DNA of 64,000 nt from Paenibacillus antri (GTDB lineage Bacteria; Bacillota; Bacilli; Paenibacillales; YIM-B00363). Under the pieces are notes generated by a model. That model was given only the letters and a program-made list of their open reading frames with translations, did not search any database and had not been told where the DNA came from. Location: NCBI RefSeq assembly GCF_005765165.1, contig NZ_VCIW01000023.1, positions 62,001 through 126,000 on the forward strand, written 5' to 3'. This document shows, one piece after another, positions 1 to 7,810 of this stretch; within the stretch, counting starts at the first letter, position 1, and each line of letters starts with the position of its first letter. The position numbers were made by a program, and so were the translations under genes.

Positions 1-458
1 TGAACGTGCGGCGGAAGGATTATTTCTATGGCGTGATGATCGCCGCCTTCTCGATCGCCGCGGCCTTCGGCGCCTTCGCGACGCTGCTCGCGGTCATCGA
101 GGAGGCCGTCACCGGCGCCTTCGACGTGCGGACGATTTCGTTCTTCCGCGTCGCATGGTTCGATCGCGTAGGCTTCGTCGGCGAATTCGCCGCGCATCTC
201 GTGTTCCTTTGCTTCTTTTTCGCGCTGGGCTTCTTCTTCTCTTTGCTTCAGAAACGATACGGGGCGATAAGCTTATACGTCCTCGGCGCCTTATCGATCG
301 TTGCGGTTTACCTCATGCACTTGCTCGGAGCGTGGCCGTCCGTGTTCCGATGGCTGATCTCGCTCGACAGCGTCGTTACGTTCGCCTTGTGGCTCATTCC
401 CGCCGTGGCCGTCCTCGTGGGAGGTTCCTACCTGCTGATGCGCAGAGCGACGCCGTAA
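1..458 (+). CDS. Small four-helix membrane protein of unknown function (start cut by one base)
   Basis: The window opens with TG AAC GTG CGG, so the ATG almost certainly lies one base outside and only its A is missing. The protein of about 152 residues begins NVRRKDYFYG and has four hydrophobic segments near residues 10-30, 57-80, 87-107 and 119-143, separated by short charged loops. It has no signal peptide cleavage site and no catalytic motif that I recognise. It is followed directly by a strong terminator, so it is a single gene or the last of an operon. I do not recognise the family; an integral membrane location is the only supported statement. Confidence 0.6.
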   Translation, partial: NVRRKDYFYGVMIAAFSIAAAFGAFATLLAVIEEAVTGAFDVRTISFFRVAWFDRVGFVGEFAAHLVFLCFFFALGFFFSLLQKRYGAISLYVLGALSIVAVYLMHLLGAWPSVFRWLISLDSVVTFALWLIPAVAVLVGGSYLLMRRATP

Positions 459-486
459 CCGAAACGAAATCCGCGAAAACCGAAGA

Positions 487-524
487 AAAGCCTGCCTGAG
501 ACGCCGTCTCGGGTAGGCTTTTTT
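487..524 (+). terminator. Rho-independent terminator after the membrane protein gene
   Basis: An inverted repeat of about 16 bases (AAGCCTGCCTGAGACG pairing with CGTCTCGGGTAGGCTT) is followed by a run of T. It lies 30 bases after the stop at 458. Confidence 0.85.
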
Positions 525-648
525 ACCTATTTCAACTCATTAACAAAAAGTTGCGTTCACCATACGAAAGCCCTAGTCTTCGGACTTCGACCATGTCATA
601 ATAGTACTAAACTCATTGTCATTCATTCAACGAAAGAAGGGATTTTAC

Positions 649-981
649 GTGCCTGCCACTCCATATGCGCGTTCGATTTCGTTCGGCGACGCCCCGTTGG
701 AAGACGTCGCGCTCCAATATTTGCCGACGCAGCGACAGCTTGTCATTACGTTCTATTACCAAGGCATCCAATTCGCCTGCATGTGCCTGAAGACCGACGA
801 AGAATTGCAGCCGATTCGCGTCGTGAATCACCTGAAGAAAGACGATCACAATATGCGGGCGAGATTTCTGGTCAGCGTCTTGAACGATCGATTGGCGGAG
901 CTGTTCCGCGCGATTTCGACCGCCAGCGCCTCCTTCCGCTCATACGTTCGGAGAGAGATCGGCGAGATCAGCTACGCCTGA
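649..981 (+). CDS. Conserved hypothetical small protein (110 aa)
   Basis: The GTG at 649 is preferred because AAAGAAGG lies 8 bases upstream; an in-frame TTG at 616 has no ribosome binding site. The product is a soluble, mixed alpha/beta protein. It has a beta-rich first half (QLVITFYYQGIQFACMCL) and a basic helical end (RSYVRREIGEISY). There is no signal peptide or membrane segment. It converges on and overlaps the YwbE-like gene by 10 bases at the stop codons, so the two share a 3' region. I do not recognise the family and propose no function. Confidence 0.6.
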   Translation: MPATPYARSISFGDAPLEDVALQYLPTQRQLVITFYYQGIQFACMCLKTDEELQPIRVVNHLKKDDHNMRARFLVSVLNDRLAELFRAISTASASFRSYVRREIGEISYA

Positions 982-1196
982 TCCTCGCCGGCTCCGCCTC
1001 CCAGAATCGATTTCACGCGCCCGACCTGCCCGTCCTGCAGGCGCACCTTAATTCCATGCGGATGATCCGCCGATTTCGTCAAGATGTCTTTCACGATCCC
1101 TCTCGTCGTCTTGCCCGTCCGCTGATCCTGCTTCAGCACGATGTCCACCTCGAGCCCCGGTCGAATCGCGCTTCGCTGTCGTCCGCTTCCGTTCAT
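972..1196 (-). CDS. ywbE: YwbE family protein (DUF2196)
   Basis: A protein of 74 residues with the near-invariant YwbE core: RPGLEVDIVLKQDQRTGK, then TTRGIVKDILT and HPHGIKVRLQDGQVGRV. The family is widespread in Firmicutes, has about 65 residues, and has no settled biochemical role. The beta-rich, basic sequence is compatible with a small barrel that may bind nucleic acid, which is only inference. The ATG at 1196 is chosen because AAGGGGG lies about 9 bases upstream and the family starts there; the frame stays open further upstream. Confidence 0.85.
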   Translation of the reverse strand: MNGSGRQRSAIRPGLEVDIVLKQDQRTGKTTRGIVKDILTKSADHPHGIKVRLQDGQVGRVKSILGGGAGEDQA

Positions 1197-1237
1197 CGTC
1201 GTTCGTCCCCCTTGTTCCGTCGATAGCTCTAGCATGC

Positions 1238-1283
1238 GCGAAGTCCCTTCCGTCTATTTGACGACGGAAGGGACTTCGTTCGT
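1238..1283. terminator. Long perfect hairpin between ywbE and glcF
   Basis: GAAGTCCCTTCCGTC pairs with GACGGAAGGGACTTC around an 8-base loop. It lies just downstream of glcF on the minus strand. Neither strand has a real T tract after the stem, so the role as terminator or 3' stabiliser is inferred. Confidence 0.55.
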
Positions 1284-1300
1284 TCCCCGCCCTCGGCGGG

Positions 1301-2674
1301 TCAGTCTCTCTTCAAGCGCTCGTATAGGAAATCTACGACGTGGACGGCCGCCATGCGGCCGGGATCGCCGTGCTTCTCGATGCCGAGCTTCATCTGCAGC
1401 AAGCAGCCGGGATTGCTCGTCAAGATGTATTCCGCCTTCGTCGCTTCCGCGTGCTCCATCTTATGTTCCAGAATTCGCCCCGACATCTCCGGCTGCGTTA
1501 CGTTGTAGATGCCTGCCGAGCCGCAGCAGCGGTCCGCTTCCTTCATCTCGCAAAACTCCGCACCGGCGACGCGATTCATCAACGTCCTCGGCGCGCCGGA
1601 CGACTTCATGACGTTCCGCAGATGGCACGAATCCTGATAGGTGAACCGAGCGGGCTCCTTCGATTCGAAGGCGAGCGGCCGCCCTTTGCGGACGAGCAGC
1701 TCGGAGACGTCGACGACGCGCTCGGCGAACCAAGCGGCCGCCTCCCTCCATTCCGGATCGCCCTGGAGCAAGTGATCGTATTCGACGAGCAGCGCGCCGC
1801 AGCCCCCGGCGTTCGTCGCGATGTAGTCGACGCCCGCGGCCCGGAAGGCGCGGATGTTGCGGCGCGCGAGCTCCCGCGCGTCGTCGGCTTCGCCGCTGTG
1901 CGCGTGCAGCGCGCCGCAGCAATTCTGAACGTCGGGAATTACGACGTCGAAGCCCGCTTCGCCCAGAAGCTTGACCGTATTGACGTTCGTCTCCGTGAAC
2001 AGGACGTCCATGATGCAGCCGCGGAACAAGCCGACCTTGGCGACCGCGGCGCCGCCCTTCGCCTTGTGCTCGGCGCCGATGCGCGCGACGACGCCGTCCT
2101 CGGACGCATCCGGCAGTATGCGCTCCATCTGCTGCAGATGCTCCGGGAACAGCTTCATGACGCCGGAGCGTTGCGTCCACTGCTTGAGGCGCGTCCCCTG
2201 GTACAGCTTCAGCGCCTTGCCGAGCAAGCGCATGCGGCTCTGATGCGGGAAGACGCCCTTGAAGGCGGTCTTGCGGATGGCGCGAATCCACCAGCGATGG
2301 CTCTCCGTATGATCCTCGACCGCGTCCCGCGCCTGTTCGATCAACTGGCCGTACTTCACGTCGGCGGGGCACGCCGGCTCGCACGCGCGGCACGCGAGGC
2401 AGTGGTTCATCTGGTCCTCGAACGCCTGATCGGGCTTCAGAATGCCGTCGGCGACCGCCTTCATCAAGGCGATGCGGCCGCGCGGCGACTCCGCCTCCAC
2501 GCCGGTCTCCCGGAACGTCGGGCAGGCCGGCAGACAGAAGCCGCAGCGCATGCAGTTCGTCAGCTGGTCGTAATCGAGCTTCAGCTTGAGCGTCGCCGCC
2601 ATCGCCTCCTGCGCGGGGGTCGACTGCCGGGCGAGCTCGCCGAGGCCCGTGCGCACTTGAATTTGGTTAGCCAC
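1301..2674 (-). CDS. glcF: Glycolate oxidase iron-sulfur subunit GlcF
   Basis: The 457-residue electron-transfer subunit that pairs with the FAD subunit GlcD to oxidise glycolate to glyoxylate. The N-terminal third carries two ferredoxin-type 4Fe-4S motifs: CMRCGFCLPACPTF near residue 41 and CLACRACEPACPADV near residue 92. The C-terminal half has the two cysteine-rich CCG-domain signatures, NCCGALHAHSG and RCCGSAGIYN, typical of GlcF and heterodisulfide reductase subunit B. Length matches the family. The start overlaps the end of glcD by 8 bases, indicating translational coupling. No glcE is present, as in Bacillus-type D+F systems. Confidence 0.93.
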   Translation of the reverse strand: MANQIQVRTGLGELARQSTPAQEAMAATLKLKLDYDQLTNCMRCGFCLPACPTFRETGVEAESPRGRIALMKAVADGILKPDQAFEDQMNHCLACRACEPACPADVKYGQLIEQARDAVEDHTESHRWWIRAIRKTAFKGVFPHQSRMRLLGKALKLYQGTRLKQWTQRSGVMKLFPEHLQQMERILPDASEDGVVARIGAEHKAKGGAAVAKVGLFRGCIMDVLFTETNVNTVKLLGEAGFDVVIPDVQNCCGALHAHSGEADDARELARRNIRAFRAAGVDYIATNAGGCGALLVEYDHLLQGDPEWREAAAWFAERVVDVSELLVRKGRPLAFESKEPARFTYQDSCHLRNVMKSSGAPRTLMNRVAGAEFCEMKEADRCCGSAGIYNVTQPEMSGRILEHKMEHAEATKAEYILTSNPGCLLQMKLGIEKHGDPGRMAAVHVVDFLYERLKRD

Positions 2675-4082
2675 GGTCGATCACCACCCTCTTGCGGGTC
2701 GCCTTGGCGAACATCTTCCCGGGATTCAGAAGGTTGTGCGGGTCGAACGCCTGCTTGATGCCGCGCATCATCTCCATCCCCGCCGCGCCGACCTTCCATT
2801 CGAGGAACGGCGCCTTCACGAGACCGACGCCATGCTCGCCGGTGATCGTGCCTCCGAGCCGAATCGCCGCTTCGAAAATTTCCTCGAACGCCGCCTCCAC
2901 CCGATGAACCTCGTCTTGGTCCCGCGCGTCGGTCGTCGCCGTCGGGTGCAGGTTGCCGTCCCCGGCATGGCCGAACGTGGCGATCTGTACGTTGTGCTTC
3001 GCGGCGATGCGGTTGATCTCGAGCACCATCTCGGCGATCTTCGACCGCGGCACCGTCGCGTCCTCGAGAATCGTCGTCGGCCTAAGGCGCGCCAGCGCCG
3101 TGAACGCGCTGCGCCGCGCCGTCATCAGCTTCAGCGCCTCCTCCGGCGTCGCCGCCACCTCGACGCGATCGGCCGATTCGCCGCGGCAAATCGATTCGAT
3201 CCGCTCGATGTCGCGCTCGACCGCCGCCGGGTCGCCGTCCTGCTCGATGAGCAGGATCGCCTCCATGTCGCGCGGCAGTCCGAGCTTCGCGAAGTCGTCG
3301 ACGACCCGAATCGTCGGGTTATCCATAATCTCCAGAGTCGCGGGAATGATGCGGGCTTCGATGATCTTGGACACCGTGCGCGCGGCGCCGTGCAGATCCT
3401 TATACATCGCGATCATCGTCTTTTTGAATTTCGGCGGCGGGATCAGCTTCAGCGTCGCCTCCGTAATGACGGCGAGCGTCCCCTCGGAGCCGACGAGCAG
3501 CTTCGTGAGGTCGTAGCCGGCGACGTCCTTCATCAGCTTCCCGCCCGTCCGAAGGATGTCGCCGTTCGCGAGCACCGCCTCGAGCCCGATGACGTAATCT
3601 TTGGTCGTGCCGTATTTCAGCCCTCTTAGGCCCCCGGAGCATTCGGCGATGTTGCCGCCGATCGTGGAGACGGCCATCGAGCTCGGGTCCGGCGGGTAGA
3701 AGAGGCCCAATTCCTCCACGTGCGTGATGAACTGTTTCGTGTTGAGGCCCGGCTGCACGGTGGCGGTGAGATTTTCGAGATCGACCTCGAGAATGCGGTT
3801 CATCCGGTGCATGACCATGACGACGCCGCCTTGCACCGGCACCGTGCCGCCGCACAAATTCGTGCCCGATCCGCGGGAGACGAGCGGGATCCGGTGCTTA
3901 TGAAGCACCTTCAGCGTCTGCGATACTTGTTCGGTATTTTCCGGATAGACGACGGCGTCGGGAAGCGACTGCAGCATCGGCGTCCCGTCGTACGAATGGG
4001 TCACGAGCGTCTGCGGGTCGTCCTTCACATAATCCGGCCCTAAGACGGCGGCTAATTCTTGTTTGGCTTGTTCCGAAATCAC
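2667..4082 (-). CDS. glcD: Glycolate oxidase FAD-linked subunit GlcD
   Basis: A 471-residue flavoprotein of the FAD-binding PCMH/VAO superfamily. The pyrophosphate-binding loop is at PLVSRGSGTNLCGGTVPVQG near residues 60-80. The second FAD motif is STIGGNIAECSGG near 140, and the C-terminal FAD-oxidase signature is FGHAGDGNLHP near 370, followed by ITGEHGVGLVK. It oxidises glycolate (possibly also D-lactate) and passes electrons to GlcF. It is the first gene of glcDF, divergent from a GntR/FCD regulator, with a palindromic operator just downstream of its probable promoter. D-lactate dehydrogenase is the main alternative; the adjacent GlcF favours glycolate oxidase. Confidence 0.92.
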   Translation of the reverse strand: MISEQAKQELAAVLGPDYVKDDPQTLVTHSYDGTPMLQSLPDAVVYPENTEQVSQTLKVLHKHRIPLVSRGSGTNLCGGTVPVQGGVVMVMHRMNRILEVDLENLTATVQPGLNTKQFITHVEELGLFYPPDPSSMAVSTIGGNIAECSGGLRGLKYGTTKDYVIGLEAVLANGDILRTGGKLMKDVAGYDLTKLLVGSEGTLAVITEATLKLIPPPKFKKTMIAMYKDLHGAARTVSKIIEARIIPATLEIMDNPTIRVVDDFAKLGLPRDMEAILLIEQDGDPAAVERDIERIESICRGESADRVEVAATPEEALKLMTARRSAFTALARLRPTTILEDATVPRSKIAEMVLEINRIAAKHNVQIATFGHAGDGNLHPTATTDARDQDEVHRVEAAFEEIFEAAIRLGGTITGEHGVGLVKAPFLEWKVGAAGMEMMRGIKQAFDPHNLLNPGKMFAKATRKRVVIDRG

Positions 4083-4109
4083 GGCTTCGGATCCCTCCGT
4101 TTTTCGAGT

Positions 4110-4134
4110 AAGTCGTCAGGTCATCTGATGACTT
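4110..4134. promoter_or_regulatory. Palindromic operator for the divergent GntR/FCD regulator
   Basis: Inverted repeat AAGTCGTCAG-5-CTGATGACTT with one mismatch. Nested in it is a perfect 13-base palindrome, GTCATCTGATGAC, at 4120-4132. FadR-subfamily regulators bind short palindromes of this size. It lies about 8 bases downstream of the probable glcD -10 box, where a bound protein would repress. Confidence 0.7.
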
Positions 4135-4141
4135 TTGGTTG

Positions 4142-4169
4142 ATTCTAGCATACAATAAAATGGATGAAA
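4142..4169 (-). promoter_or_regulatory. Candidate sigma-A promoter of glcDF
   Basis: On the minus strand TTTCAT (4164-4169) and TAGAAT (4142-4147) are separated by 16 bases, in an AT-rich stretch immediately upstream of the palindromic operator. Confidence 0.45.
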
Positions 4170-4208
4170 TGAATATCGTTAATTTTCTATAGAAAAGAGG
4201 GGTTCCCC

Positions 4209-4967
4209 ATGTCGCCGCCACCTCGCGGTCCGAACGAAACGCAAGACTCGGCCTCCCTTTCCGCCCCCTCCCGCCCGCTCAAGAGCTCGGATTGGGTGCG
4301 GGCCGATCTGGAGCGGCAGCTCGAGGACGGCACGTTCTCCCCCGGCGCGAAGCTGCCGTCGGTGGACGAGTTGTGCCGCCGATACGGCGTCGGCCGCTCT
4401 ACCGTGCGCGAAGCGATGAGCGCCTTGAAGGCGATGGGCCGCGTGTCGATCCGGCAAGGCGGCGGCACGTACGCGCTCGCTTCGGAGGCGCCGCGCCACC
4501 CCGCGGCGCGCGAGCCCGACGCGTGGCACGACCGCGCCGCGACGCTGCGGCGCATCCTCGAGGTGCGGCGCGTGCTCGAGACCGGCTGCGCGGCGCTCGC
4601 CGCCTCGAATCGAACCGCGTCCGACGTCGCGGCGCTGGAATCGCTGCTCGCGGACATGGCGCGCGGGCTCGACGACGACGGCGCGCTCGGCGAGCAGGCG
4701 GACGTCCGGTTCCACCTCGGCATCGCCGAGGCGACGCATAACCCGATGCTGGTCGACATGATGCGCTCCATCACGGAGCGGCTGCACGACAGCATGAAGG
4801 ACACCCGCGCGCTGTGGCTGTACGCCGAGAAGTCTTCGGCCGAGCGGCTCGTGCGGGAGCACCGCTCCATCTTCGAAGCGGTGAAGCGCGGCGACGCCGC
4901 CGAAGCCCGCCGCCGCATGGAGGCGCATATCGCCAAGGTCGAGCAGGTGCTGAACGAACCGACGTAA
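4209..4967 (+). CDS. GntR/FadR-family (FCD domain) transcriptional regulator
   Basis: A 252-residue one-component regulator. The winged helix-turn-helix spans about residues 28-95 (LEDGTFSPGAKLPSVDEL, then YGVGRSTVREAMSALKAMG). The all-helical FCD effector domain spans about 110-245, with a metal-binding-like set: D and H in QADVRFHLGIAEATHN, and H in REHRSIFEAV and EAHIAKVEQ. It is transcribed away from glcDF and most probably represses that operon, released by a small hydroxy-acid such as glycolate or lactate. Ligand and direction of control are inferred from family and position. Confidence 0.88.
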   Translation: MSPPPRGPNETQDSASLSAPSRPLKSSDWVRADLERQLEDGTFSPGAKLPSVDELCRRYGVGRSTVREAMSALKAMGRVSIRQGGGTYALASEAPRHPAAREPDAWHDRAATLRRILEVRRVLETGCAALAASNRTASDVAALESLLADMARGLDDDGALGEQADVRFHLGIAEATHNPMLVDMMRSITERLHDSMKDTRALWLYAEKSSAERLVREHRSIFEAVKRGDAAEARRRMEAHIAKVEQVLNEPT

Positions 4968-5001
4968 CGCCGCTGCCCATTTTCGAAAGAGATCAGAAAA
5001 A

Positions 5002-5030
5002 CCGTCAGGCACAAAGCCGCCTGACGGTCC
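5002..5030 (+). terminator. Hairpin terminator after the GntR regulator
   Basis: CCGTCAGGC pairs with GCCTGACGG around a short loop, about 35 bases past the stop. The T tract is short (TCCTTAG), so termination strength is uncertain. Confidence 0.65.
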
Positions 5031-5173
5031 TTAGTGGGCATTCCCCAAACTCGGGTATCGGCATGACCAATGGCGGAGGTTTTCGCGATCGTTCAGCTGA
5101 GCGAAGGTCATTCCAGTAGAAGGAGCGCCGGAACACGCGCGCCTTCTCCCTCCACTCCTCCGCTGCTCGTTCG

Positions 5174-5581
5174 TTATTCCTCGTCCTCCGGTTCGCAGAC
5201 GACTAACGTGAACAAGTTCAAAGGAAACAGAGACGGGACGTTCCTCCCGGGGACCCGCACGAACTCGATGAAATCTCTGCCGACGCGGATCAGTTTGCCT
5301 CTAAATCTCCCCATGCCTTCGGCGGTAGCCGTCAACTCTCTCGGCCGGACCCGCTTCGCCGGCGAATGGAGCTCGACGATGAACGAGGTTTTATAAAAGA
5401 CCTTCGTCGCCCCTACTTTGAAAGATGTCAACGTGACGTCTCTGAGCACTCCCCTCGTCTTCGTCAATTGCGGCATGCCGGGCTGATATAACGTCACGGT
5501 CCGGCCCGCAAGCGGCTTCAACCGTTGGATTAACGTCATATTCACGGGCGCCGGACAATCCCGAATGTCTATATCGCTCAA
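5174..5581 (-). CDS. Hypothetical protein (135 aa), beta-rich
   Basis: The start is a TTG at 5581, supported by AGGAGGGG 8 bases upstream. The protein is short, soluble and dominated by predicted beta strands, for example GRTVTLYQPGM, GVLRDVTLTSFKVGATKVF, SFIVELHSPA and FIEFVRVPGRNVPSL. It ends in an acidic tail (CEPEDEE). Alternating short strands around a GRTV/GVLRDV pattern recall small Sm-like or SH3-like barrels, but this is only a structural impression. It stands alone between the GntR terminator and a 51-bp tandem repeat array. I do not recognise the family. Confidence 0.6.
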   Translation of the reverse strand: MSDIDIRDCPAPVNMTLIQRLKPLAGRTVTLYQPGMPQLTKTRGVLRDVTLTSFKVGATKVFYKTSFIVELHSPAKRVRPRELTATAEGMGRFRGKLIRVGRDFIEFVRVPGRNVPSLFPLNLFTLVVCEPEDEE

Positions 5582-5712
5582 TATGTTCCCCTCCTGATTT
5601 AGTAGATCCTACCATCTAAATCTATGCATTCTCTCGTAGACGGATTGGGTGAGGCCGAGAAATAGGTTTAAGAACAGGCTCGCCCCGCCCGCCCCCGCGC
5701 CGGTCTTGCGAC

Positions 5713-6085
5713 ATTAGTCGGAGTTTCTCCGACTGCGGCCCGCTCCCGCGCCGAATCCGCGCCGTTAGTCGGAGTTTGTCCGACTGCAGCCCGCTCCCGC
5801 GCCGAATCCGCGCCGCTAGTCGGAGTTTCTCCGACTGCGGCCCGCTCCCGCGCCGAATCCGCGCCGTTAGTCGGAGTTTCTCCGACTACAGCCCGCTCCC
5901 GCGCCGAATCCGCGCCGTTAGTCGGAGTTTGTCCGACTGCAGCCCGCTCCCGCGCCGCATCCGCGCCGTTAGTCGGAGTTTCTCCGACTGCAGCCCGCTC
6001 CCGCGCCGCATCCGCGCCGTTAGTCGGAGTTTCTCCGACTGCGGCCCGTGTCAGCGGCGTATTCGCTGCGTTAGTCGGAATTTGT
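5713..6085. repeat. Tandem array of eight 51-bp units, each with a hairpin
   Basis: The A of TTAGTCGG or CTAGTCGG recurs at 5716, 5767, 5818, 5869, 5920, 5971, 6022 and 6073, an exact 51-base period. Each unit carries AGTCGGAGTTTCTCCGACT, a 7-8 bp stem with a 3-5 base loop, or a variant with GTTTG or ATTTG in the loop. A GC-rich arm (GCCCGCTCCCGCGCCGAATC) follows. The hairpin arms are better conserved than the loop. Because 51 is a multiple of three a repetitive open frame runs through the array, but there is no ribosome binding site. The array ends about 200 bp before mtlA. Confidence 0.92.
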
Positions 6086-6204
6086 CCGACTGCGGCCGCC
6101 CCGCCCGCGAACGCCGGCCGCAGGTTCCTCCCTTTTCGCCGACTCCCGAAAAAAATGATGTCATCGGCAATGATGACGCGACCTCATTTTCCTTCAATTG
6201 AAGG

Positions 6205-6218
6205 TGAAACCGGTTTCC
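6205..6218. promoter_or_regulatory. cre-like catabolite repression site upstream of mtlA
   Basis: TGAAACCGGTTTCC matches the CcpA operator pattern closely and is nearly palindromic. It lies about 70 bases before the mtlA start, where CcpA with Ser-phosphorylated HPr would repress the operon. Confidence 0.65.
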
Positions 6219-6288
6219 CTTACGATTTGATTATCGGAACATGAAACATACTAACCCAATACAGTTGGAAAACGAGGAGGATGGACCC

Positions 6289-7722
6289 ATGAACGCAACG
6301 ACGCAAGACGGGGCGGCAAACGGAGGGGCTCGCGTCGCCGTCCAGAAGTTCGGCCGATTCCTAAGCGGCATGGTTATGCCGAACATCGGCGCATTTATCG
6401 CATGGGGATTGATCACGGCTTTATTCATCCCGACCGGATGGATCCCGAACGAATATCTCGGCGCGCTCGTCGGCCCGATGATCACGTATTTGCTCCCGAT
6501 CCTGATCGGATATACGGGCGGCACGATGATTCACGGCACGCGCGGCGGCGTCATCGGCGCCGTGGCGACGATGGGCGTCGTCGTCGGAGCGGACATTCCG
6601 ATGTTCCTCGGCGCGATGATCGTCGGTCCGCTCTCGGCTTGGGTGCTGAAGCGGTTCGATAAGTCGATCGAAGGCAAAGTGAGAGCGGGCTTCGAAATGC
6701 TGGTCAACAACTTCTCGTCCGGCATTATCGGCGGCGCGCTCGCGATTCTCGCGTACGTCGGCATCGGGCCGGTCGTGCAGGCGATCAGCCAAGCGCTCGC
6801 GAGAGGCGTCGGCGTGCTGATCGACACGGGCCTCTTGCCGCTCGCGAACGTCCTGATCGAGCCGGGCAAGGTGCTGTTCCTGAACAACGCGATCAACCAC
6901 GGGGTGCTCAGCCCGATCGCGCTCGATCAAGCGTCCACCGCGGGCAAGTCGATCATCTTCCTGCTCGAGGCGAACCCGGGTCCGGGTCTCGGCATCCTGC
7001 TCGCGTACTGGCTCGTCGGCCGCGGCATGGCGAAGCAGTCGGCGCCGGGCGCGACGATCATTCACTTCCTCGGCGGGATTCACGAAATCTACTTCCCGTA
7101 TATCCTGATGAACCCGCGTCTCATTCTCGGCGCGATCGCGGGCGGCGTCGTCGGTACGTTCACGTTCCTGATCACCGGCGCGGGCCTCGTCGCTTCGCCG
7201 TCGCCGGGCAGCATCTTCGCCCTCATCGCGATGTCGCCTAGAGGCGGCATGCTGCCGGTGCTGACCGGCGTCGTCGCATCCGCCGCCGCGTCCTTCGCGG
7301 TATCGGCGCTGCTGCTGAAGACGGGCAAACAGACGGACGACGATCTCGAACAGGCGCAAACGAAGATGAAAGAAATGAAAGCCGCCGGCACGAACGGCGC
7401 CGTCTCGGCGACCGCCTCCACGGTGAACGGACCGACGAAGTCCAAGGGCGAAGTGAACAAAATCGTCTTCTCCTGCGACGCGGGCATGGGCTCGAGCGCG
7501 ATGGGCGCCTCCATCCTGCGCAAGAAGGTGAAGGCGGCGGGCTTGCCGCTCACCGTCACGAACACGGCGATCAACGACATTCCGCAGGACGCCGACATCG
7601 TCATTACGCACAAGACGCTTACGGACCGCGCGCGGCTGAAGGCGCCGAACGCGGAGCATATCTCGATCGACGACTTCCTGAAGAGTCCGGAATACGACGA
7701 GCTCGTCAAGCGGCTTCAATAA
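6289..7722 (+). CDS. mtlA: PTS mannitol-specific transporter, EIICB component
   Basis: A 477-residue membrane permease that imports mannitol and releases mannitol 1-phosphate inside the cell. The EIIC domain (about residues 15-340) has multiple hydrophobic segments and the hallmark GGIHEIYFPYILMNP near 262-276. A charged linker leads to an EIIB domain with phospho-acceptor Cys in FSCDAGMGSSAMGAS near residue 400. EIIA is not fused; it is supplied by mtlF in the same operon. The ATG at 6289 is chosen because GAGGAGG lies 8 bases upstream; an in-frame ATG at 6241 lacks one. First gene of mtlA-R-F-D-ptsI-ptsH. Confidence 0.95.
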   Translation: MNATTQDGAANGGARVAVQKFGRFLSGMVMPNIGAFIAWGLITALFIPTGWIPNEYLGALVGPMITYLLPILIGYTGGTMIHGTRGGVIGAVATMGVVVGADIPMFLGAMIVGPLSAWVLKRFDKSIEGKVRAGFEMLVNNFSSGIIGGALAILAYVGIGPVVQAISQALARGVGVLIDTGLLPLANVLIEPGKVLFLNNAINHGVLSPIALDQASTAGKSIIFLLEANPGPGLGILLAYWLVGRGMAKQSAPGATIIHFLGGIHEIYFPYILMNPRLILGAIAGGVVGTFTFLITGAGLVASPSPGSIFALIAMSPRGGMLPVLTGVVASAAASFAVSALLLKTGKQTDDDLEQAQTKMKEMKAAGTNGAVSATASTVNGPTKSKGEVNKIVFSCDAGMGSSAMGASILRKKVKAAGLPLTVTNTAINDIPQDADIVITHKTLTDRARLKAPNAEHISIDDFLKSPEYDELVKRLQ

Positions 7723-7744
7723 TCGAACATGCCGGATCGACCGT

Positions 7745-7776
7745 AACGCTGACGACGCTGTTTTGTCGTCGGCGTT
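7745..7776 (+). other. Intergenic hairpin between mtlA and mtlR
   Basis: AACGCTGACGAC pairs with GTCGTCGGCGTT (one G-U pair) around an 8-base loop. There is no T tract, so it is more likely an mRNA-stabilising or partial attenuation element than a full terminator. It could lower mtlR expression relative to mtlA. Confidence 0.6.
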
Positions 7777-7810
7777 GCGTCCATTGTAGCGACGAGGGGG
7801 AGCTGGCGCG

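Larger units (their letters stand above)
5582..6288. other. Gene-free region upstream of the mannitol operon
   Basis: About 700 bases with no supported gene. It holds the eight-unit 51-bp array, then a short AT-richer stretch (6150-6240) with a cre-like site at 6205-6218 and the mtlA leader. Apart from these I see nothing in it. Confidence 0.7.

Noticed and set aside
616-648. TTG start for the small protein at 649-981
   Set aside because: No ribosome binding site upstream; the GTG at 649 has AAAGAAGG at good spacing.
5713-6085. CRISPR array
   Set aside because: The units are tandem and fully repeated, with no unique spacers of constant length between short repeats, and no cas gene is near.
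5776-6201. Open frame of about 140 codons with 17-residue repeats
   Set aside because: It is a by-product of the 51-bp tandem array (17 codons). It has no ribosome binding site and an unnatural Arg/Ser/Pro composition.
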